Assembly: GCA_964397525.1 (NCBI GenBank)
Contig: CAYNIY010000052.1
Location: forward strand, 1-10,337
Direction: 5' to 3'
Source of the DNA: Syntrophopropionicum sp964397525
GTDB lineage: Bacteria; Bacillota; Desulfotomaculia; Desulfotomaculales; Pelotomaculaceae
Length of the DNA: 10,337 nucleotides
Shown: positions 7,601-10,337 of the stretch, piece after piece
How positions within the stretch are numbered: the stretch's first letter is position 1
Layout: each line of letters starts with the position of its first letter
Made by a program: the position numbers and the translations under genes
The notes under the pieces: model-generated
Databases searched by the model: none
What the model saw: the letters and a program-made list of their open reading frames with translations, nothing else
What the model was told of the DNA's origin: nothing

Positions 7601-8979
7601 TTGTTTGAGGTTATTACTATTTCGCCCGGACCACATACCTCAGTCCTGACATTAACCTGGCGTTCAATGTTCGACTGATTAAACAGTGATAAATCCACAT
7701 AGATATTTTCCGGATTATTGACTATGATCCAATCGGGTTCAGCCACAATAATGACATCACTGATGTCAAAAGTAGGAATAATATCAAACTGCTTTTCCGC
7801 TGATGTAATGATTGATCCATTGTTCATGTCTTTCAGCTGGGCAACGATACTATAGCTGCCCGGAACGGTGTTCGTTGTATTCCACCCAAACTTTCCTTCA
7901 TACTCTGAGGTTGCTGACAATCCGTCCGGGCGTCTGACAAACACCTGCAACCTGGCATTACTAGCATATTGTCCGTAAACCTTGATAATAACCGATTCGT
8001 AAGCACGGAAGGAGTAGGCCTCTTCAATATCATCATTAATGACTTGTCTGAAAATCTCAATCCTATCAATTCCGGCCGGTGGTGCGCTTGTTTTTTCTTT
8101 AAGCGCTTGAACAGCAAGAATAGTCGCATATGTGTCATTGTTCCAACTGCCGTCAGGCATTTGTGCATTTATTATGGCATCCTCCACTGTGCCCAGGGCT
8201 TCTGTGCCAACACTGTAGAGAGCAGCCCTGTATGCCATTAATGTTCCTGTAAGCATCTCTCCGGAATAACGTTCCGGATCAGACATGTTTTGTGATATAA
8301 GAAATTCACCAGCCTTCTGAAGGGCAAGTGAGTGTTCGTTTGAGTACAGTGCAGTTTTAAGCAAACAATTATTTACCAGGAGTGAAGTCTGTGCGGTAAG
8401 CGAAACACTTCCCGGACCGCTTTTTACAAAAGACCAGCTGCCGTCACCATTCTGGTTTTGGATTATAAACGCCAAGCCTTTTTCTATGATTTCGATATCA
8501 ACACTATCTTCTTTTATAAGAGTATTTAAAACTACCACCGTATCCAGAACATCACTGACATACCCCTCCGCCAAACCCCATCCACCGTCTGGATTTTGGC
8601 CGGCAATAAGCACAGGCAAAGCTTCATCATGAGCCTGCGCCGTCATAAAGGGCAAAATTCTTGCTAGAAAATCGTTATTGGAGGTCTCTTGGATTTTCAG
8701 CCAGTAAACAGCTCTGCATACTGAGAGGGGCGCCAGTAAGGTTTCATCCAAAAATCCCGCAATCTCAGATGTGTCTATAATGTCCTTTTTAGTGTTGTTG
8801 CCCCAGTATCCATTTTCGTTTTGTGCCTGGATTAACCACTGTGTTCCTTTATTAACACTTTCATTAATTTGTTCAGATGTGGCAGCATAGGAATCAGTGC
8901 TAAATAACATGCTAAGAAAAAGCAGCAGAACAATTGAAACTACATAAATTCTAATGTTTATTTTCCATTTCTCCTGCAT
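4699..8979 (-). CDS. Large secreted multidomain protein: QW-motif alpha/alpha barrel, Ig-like repeats, PA-IL-like lectin domain, GATase-like domain, 1426 aa
   Basis: ATG 8979 is preferred: GGGGG stands 7 bases upstream and the product opens with a signal peptide (MQEKWK, hydrophobic 11-27, cleavage after SYA32). An upstream TTG at 9054 would add 25 residues before it. Domains: residues ~36-300 carry repeated QNPDGGWG-type motifs (W134, W182, W279), as in the squalene-cyclase/prenyltransferase alpha/alpha barrel, with no DxDD catalytic motif seen. About 300-540 are Ig-like strands ending in a PPPPP linker. About 578-690 resemble the galactose lectin PA-IL: IIISAAG, IGALLGAM and YND671NPNQYYNN679SG match its core and calcium loop. 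About 800-1130 are three tandem ~110-residue Ig/CARDB-like repeats (near D806, D914 and T1027). About 1135-1320 look like a class I GATase-like Rossmann fold without the nucleophile (VATGG, A1212). The tail (about 1335-1426) is DUF11-like. There is no LPXTG or S-layer anchor. The likely role is an extracellular, sugar-binding partner of the downstream toxin; this is inference. Confidence 0.75.
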   Translation of the reverse strand: MQEKWKINIRIYVVSIVLLLFLSMLFSTDSYAATSEQINESVNKGTQWLIQAQNENGYWGNNTKKDIIDTSEIAGFLDETLLAPLSVCRAVYWLKIQETSNNDFLARILPFMTAQAHDEALPVLIAGQNPDGGWGLAEGYVSDVLDTVVVLNTLIKEDSVDIEIIEKGLAFIIQNQNGDGSWSFVKSGPGSVSLTAQTSLLVNNCLLKTALYSNEHSLALQKAGEFLISQNMSDPERYSGEMLTGTLMAYRAALYSVGTEALGTVEDAIINAQMPDGSWNNDTYATILAVQALKEKTSAPPAGIDRIEIFRQVINDDIEEAYSFRAYESVIIKVYGQYASNARLQVFVRRPDGLSATSEYEGKFGWNTTNTVPGSYSIVAQLKDMNNGSIITSAEKQFDIIPTFDISDVIIVAEPDWIIVNNPENIYVDLSLFNQSNIERQVNVRTEVCGPGEIVITSNNETYNASTEQLILLNPFSFTPDVSSEKDYTIKSYVFDNQTLIASGQAVFKVLPPPPPTRIDALQSLDKTLLYPESDNVTATFKLTGEGMPEEAPENYVFVVSALKDPVKTGYLDTGISLIGGQSIIISAAGRAKFATSWSQETDPDGNLYDTRTGEKIGQRYDGSALLNTAPIGALLGAMNNNGVITRPFVLGTNVSFDAPSDGVLLLAYNDNPNQYYNNSGYYTVSVSHETVSDIAGRNVVFSTTLPVNGMEVDVTALQPAPGSELINADGSKTISWNFEKLIMGQEETIPIRYEGSSLVSDTNVVLTNSTVLTYQDKDNKPITVNLPNLTIPVSKTSISSNIATDKQQYNVNEQVTITVDTNNLSDSPCTLSGLVEIADLDGNIVAAVNPGEEVYWTAGESKTFSHSWNTGQVIAGNYKARVSWSLSDKVISSAETPFEVVSNGSITNTVFTDKVSYTANDVVDIKEIVTNTSTNSILTDLTVRTQVYGQEGYVWNKETPILEILPGVSTQIKSDWGVAQAVYGDYDVFSTVYRDGNVLCQDSAQFSVSSSVYSGQGITGRLDVLTKNICTREDVIMEYTLTNQGNTNLQDILLRITIVDPATGEGVDTITEYINLAINETISDLATWSHATLNSGSYLVVCDLTLDDRAVVPLDSSYFIVKNPYDVSMQQIVRPRVLVWAESQTNTDMAVAVLNDMQVCCRIVNNRDAFFTELQTGQYNTYVMLNKSLPLTDHDDLVLTGEIASGKGLVATGGSNGDNLKQFNLFGIKEIGSVNSKGYATSFSPGSPLGEFTLNGTGTVQRVLINGGQEAASIITEKVILPGVITHQYGEGKTVLMTFDLSEAGPTADAYALFRNAIERVTPVQENEGNVAEVEIKIQATAAVEAILTEEFPAGTEILWVSPDFTSDNPPIWQFTTAAGQTYTCRYIVKLLPGTDPIELTTFAGYLEANEYKLLETTVLTINVP

Positions 8980-8986
8980 CACAAAT

Positions 8987-8992
8987 CCCCCT
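8987..8992 (-). promoter_or_regulatory. Ribosome binding site fixing the start of the 1426-residue protein
   Basis: AGGGGG is followed by seven bases and then the ATG at 8979. No comparable site lies at a suitable distance before the TTG at 9054, where the nearest candidate (GAGGTG) is 16 bases away. The choice also puts the signal peptide at the N terminus. Confidence 0.75.
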
Positions 8993-9046
8993 AACATTTC
9001 TAAAAATAGCGACACCCTTTGCACCTTAAAAAATATTACTTTATAA

Positions 9047-9070
9047 TCATTCAATATTTATAATAAGCAT
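9047..9070 (-). other. Possible 7-codon leader ORF in copy A
   Basis: An ATG at 9070, inside the conserved GAGGTGATG block, opens a frame reading MLIINIE and then TGA. The ATG is only two bases from the GAGG, closer than a normal ribosome binding site, so translation is doubtful. It is listed because copy B has an ATG at the same conserved place. Confidence 0.15.
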
Positions 9071-9171
9071 CACCTCAAACATGTAAATAAATAAGTATAT
9101 TTAGCAATAATATTATAATATGTTATTAATGTTATATATTGTATGTTATTGTATTATATCATTATGAAGAT
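9061..9171 (-). promoter_or_regulatory. Promoter/leader module of the toxin operon, copy A of a duplicated regulatory region
   Basis: This AT-rich stretch is a copy of 10233-10337, with long identical runs at both ends and a more divergent middle. On the - strand it holds an extended -10 element, TGATATAAT (9161-9153), with no good -35 match, so transcription should start near 9146 and give a leader of about 165 bases. Downstream is an imperfect dyad (9106-9127, aataa/ttatt arms) in the same place as a perfect inverted repeat in copy B. A conserved TGAGGTGATGCTTATTA block (about 9061-9077) follows. The copies are identical around the -10 apart from one base and diverge at the dyad, as might be expected if different regulators or structures act there. 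Confidence 0.6.
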
Positions 9172-9213
9172 AAATAATATGTCGTTTCCTGTAAGCAATG
9201 GAATATTTTTTTA

Positions 9214-9285
9214 GGAAGCAAAGGGACGTTCTTTTTGCTTCCACCCTCAATAAAAAAGAAGCAGGAGAACCGTCCCCCTGCTTCC
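9214..9285. repeat. REP-like palindromic repeat, copy 2
   Basis: This is a two-hairpin unit. The first hairpin (9214-9242) has ggaagcaaa and tttgcttcc arms and is identical to 120-148. A short AT-rich linker follows, and the second hairpin (9258-9284) is identical to 160-186. Only the linker differs from copy 1 (caccctcaat against a shorter taaag-type spacer). The unit lies 22 bases after the stop of the DUF1444-like gene and upstream of the operon promoter, in the same orientation as the right half of copy 1, so the toxin operon is bracketed by direct copies. Confidence 0.85.
9252..9284 (-). terminator. Intrinsic terminator of the DUF1444-like gene, formed by the REP-like repeat
   Basis: On the - strand the gaagcagg/cctgcttc stem (9284-9258) is followed by six T residues (9257-9252). 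It follows the gene ending at 9307 by 22 bases, so it should insulate the toxin operon from read-through out of that gene. Confidence 0.65.
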
Positions 9286-9306
9286 ATACGCCTTTTCGAT
9301 AAAAAG

Positions 9307-10191
9307 TTATCCCAATGCGAATAATCCATCGGAGGTTATCTTATGGATAACATGACTGGTGGGATTTGGCTGCTTCATAAAAAGATCTACTGTAATATTT
9401 TTTACAATGTCTAAATTTTTATCCAAGATATCTTTATTGTTTAGCTGAATAATATCTGGTTTAAATACAACAGTGAAATCTCTGGATGGAAATGATATAA
9501 AGATAATCTGCCCTAAATATTTCTCACGCATATCCTTTAAGAAGAATTGTCCCTGATAGGGCATCTTGTCATTGACAAAGAGCATTATGTTTCCAGCATT
9601 CTGTTTAATTACTTCAATTGGTTCACACCAGCCCTGTTTTTTCAGGTTTTCGAAAGCTTTTTCCTTTACCTGTTCAGACTTATATCCTTCAGGCAATTTC
9701 TGTGGAACATAAGATATGCTGTCTGCAAAATTCTCGGCATACAGCATCAAAATTTCCTGGCTTAAATCATCATACATCGCATTGCCTTCCTCGATTATCT
9801 TCTTTACATTTTCTCTTCCTCGAATGATCGGAAGGACTGTTTCAAGGTCAATTGTACGACCTTTGAGTGCCTCATTCATGAAATGCTTATAAGCGTTTAA
9901 ATGTGCACTGACAAACTCTCTCAAAGTATTTATACTTCCGGTACGCTGATAATTATTCCATACATTTATCAGGTCCATTGTTCCCTTACATCCTTCTGGT
10001 AGATTTCTATAAGTAAGTTTATAAAGAAAATCATTTTCCAATTGTTGAAATTCCACACCCGGGGTATCTTTTTTAATCTCTGTCAGAATAAAGTCGATAA
10101 AGGCATTCCGGTCAAGAATGGCATCGGTGGCAGGTTGTTGGATTTCATGTCGTACACGCAGCTTGTCTCCTTTTTTAAAGAATTTTAACAT
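9307..10191 (-). CDS. DUF1444-like (UPF0354/YtpQ-type) cytosolic protein, 294 aa
   Basis: The start is ATG 10191, with AAAGGGGG seven bases upstream. The product opens MLKFFKKGDKLRV and has no signal peptide or membrane helix, so it should act in the cytosol. The N-terminal half is mixed, with a helical stretch near residues 75-160. The second half carries the features on which the call rests: a conserved A-x-x-NL helix (KAFENLKKQG), then a strand-rich core MLFVNDKMPYQGQFFL and a PSRDFTVVF motif, as in the C-terminal region of DUF1444 proteins such as YtpQ. The biochemical role of that family is not known to me. The gene stands alone between a copy of the toxin operon's promoter module and a REP-like terminator, so it is probably co-regulated with the operon but transcribed separately. 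It could be an orphan immunity or accessory gene of the same locus, but nothing in the protein proves that. Confidence 0.6.
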   Translation of the reverse strand: MLKFFKKGDKLRVRHEIQQPATDAILDRNAFIDFILTEIKKDTPGVEFQQLENDFLYKLTYRNLPEGCKGTMDLINVWNNYQRTGSINTLREFVSAHLNAYKHFMNEALKGRTIDLETVLPIIRGRENVKKIIEEGNAMYDDLSQEILMLYAENFADSISYVPQKLPEGYKSEQVKEKAFENLKKQGWCEPIEVIKQNAGNIMLFVNDKMPYQGQFFLKDMREKYLGQIIFISFPSRDFTVVFKPDIIQLNNKDILDKNLDIVKNITVDLFMKQPNPTSHVIHKITSDGLFALG

Positions 10192-10194
10192 TTC

Positions 10195-10242
10195 CTATCC
10201 CCCTTTTTTTATTTTGTGATGTAAAAGACTTTTAATAAGCAT
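10195..10242 (-). other. Possible 15-residue leader ORF before the DUF1444-like gene
   Basis: An ATG at 10242, in the conserved GAGGTGATG block, opens a frame reading MLIKSLLHHKIKKGG and then TAG at 10197-10195, three bases before the ATG at 10191. Its last codons contain the ribosome binding site of the main gene, so translating it could affect that gene. Its own ribosome binding site is abnormally close to its ATG, and the sequence after the first three codons is not shared with copy A, so it may be chance. Confidence 0.2.
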
Positions 10243-10337
10243 CACCTCAGACAGGTAAATAAACATAAATAGCATATATAATATTATGCTATTTATGTTA
10301 TATATTGTATGTTATTGTATTATACCATTATGAAGAT
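10233..10337 (-). promoter_or_regulatory. Promoter/leader module of the DUF1444-like gene, copy B of the duplicated regulatory region
   Basis: This region is homologous to 9061-9171 and runs to the window edge, so its full extent is unknown. On the - strand it has the extended -10 TGGTATAAT (10327-10319), followed by the same ACAATAACATACAATATATAACAT-type segment as copy A, and it should start transcripts near 10312. The conserved TGAGGTGATGCTTATTA block ends at 10233, after which the copies differ. No convincing -35 is visible, as expected for an extended -10 promoter, although the -35 region of this copy lies outside the window. Confidence 0.6.
10262..10299. promoter_or_regulatory. Perfect 15-bp inverted repeat, candidate operator or leader hairpin
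   Basis: Arms aacataaatagcata (10262-10276) and tatgctatttatgtt (10285-10299) are exact reverse complements around an 8-base spacer. The repeat begins about 12 bases after the predicted transcription start of the DUF1444-like gene. That position fits a repressor operator, or a 5' hairpin in the mRNA. Copy A has only an imperfect dyad at the matching place. Confidence 0.6.

Noticed and set aside
7833..8168. 111-codon alternative frame inside the 1426-residue gene
   Set aside because: It is in another frame of an intact coding sequence with clear domain motifs, with basic, low-complexity content typical of a shadow frame.
8980..9054. TTG-started N-terminal extension of the large secreted protein
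   Set aside because: It has no ribosome binding site at a workable distance and would bury the signal peptide 25 residues inside. The ATG at 8979 has GGGGG seven bases upstream.
9061..9171. Riboswitch or known structured leader RNA
   Set aside because: The region is extremely AT-rich, with only simple dyads and no conserved aptamer core that I recognise.

Overview
The window reads as a chromosomal accessory locus from a Gram-positive, Clostridia-like Firmicute, perhaps a Peptococcaceae relative. This is inferred from strong GGAGG/GGGGG ribosome binding sites, Sec signal peptides on giant proteins with no outer-membrane secretion signature, AT-rich promoters and moderate-GC coding sequence. 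The species cannot be named from the sequence.

Layout. Bases 1-105 hold the end of a + strand reading frame with a membrane helix; its last codons run into a repeat. Bases 57-187 are a REP-like palindromic repeat whose right half looks like an intrinsic terminator for the - strand operon. That operon, transcribed right to left, has three genes: a 1426-residue secreted multidomain protein (8979-4699), a 1223-residue secreted polymorphic-toxin-like protein (4652-981) and a 261-residue alpha-helical cytosolic protein (978-193) in the immunity-gene position. A second copy of the REP-like terminator (9214-9285) separates the operon promoter from a further - strand gene (10191-9307), a cytosolic DUF1444-like protein. 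The upstream regions of the operon and of the DUF1444-like gene are recognisable copies of one AT-rich promoter/leader module (9061-9171 and 10233-10337).

How the parts may work together. The toxin candidate has a signal peptide, a coiled-coil region, a transglutaminase-like domain that lacks its catalytic cysteine, a conserved YMISG segment, a hydrophobic pre-toxin region and a C-terminal PD-(D/E)xK nuclease-like domain (E1083, D1112, E1126, K1128). It has no RHS repeats. The next gene starts two bases after its stop codon, as expected for a toxin/immunity pair. The large first protein combines a QW-motif alpha/alpha barrel, Ig-like repeats, a domain very like the PA-IL (LecA) calcium-dependent galactose lectin, a GATase-like Rossmann domain without its nucleophile and a DUF11-like tail. 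Its fixed place upstream suggests a secreted adhesion or delivery partner for the toxin, which is inference. The shared promoter module suggests that the DUF1444-like gene is co-regulated with the toxin operon.
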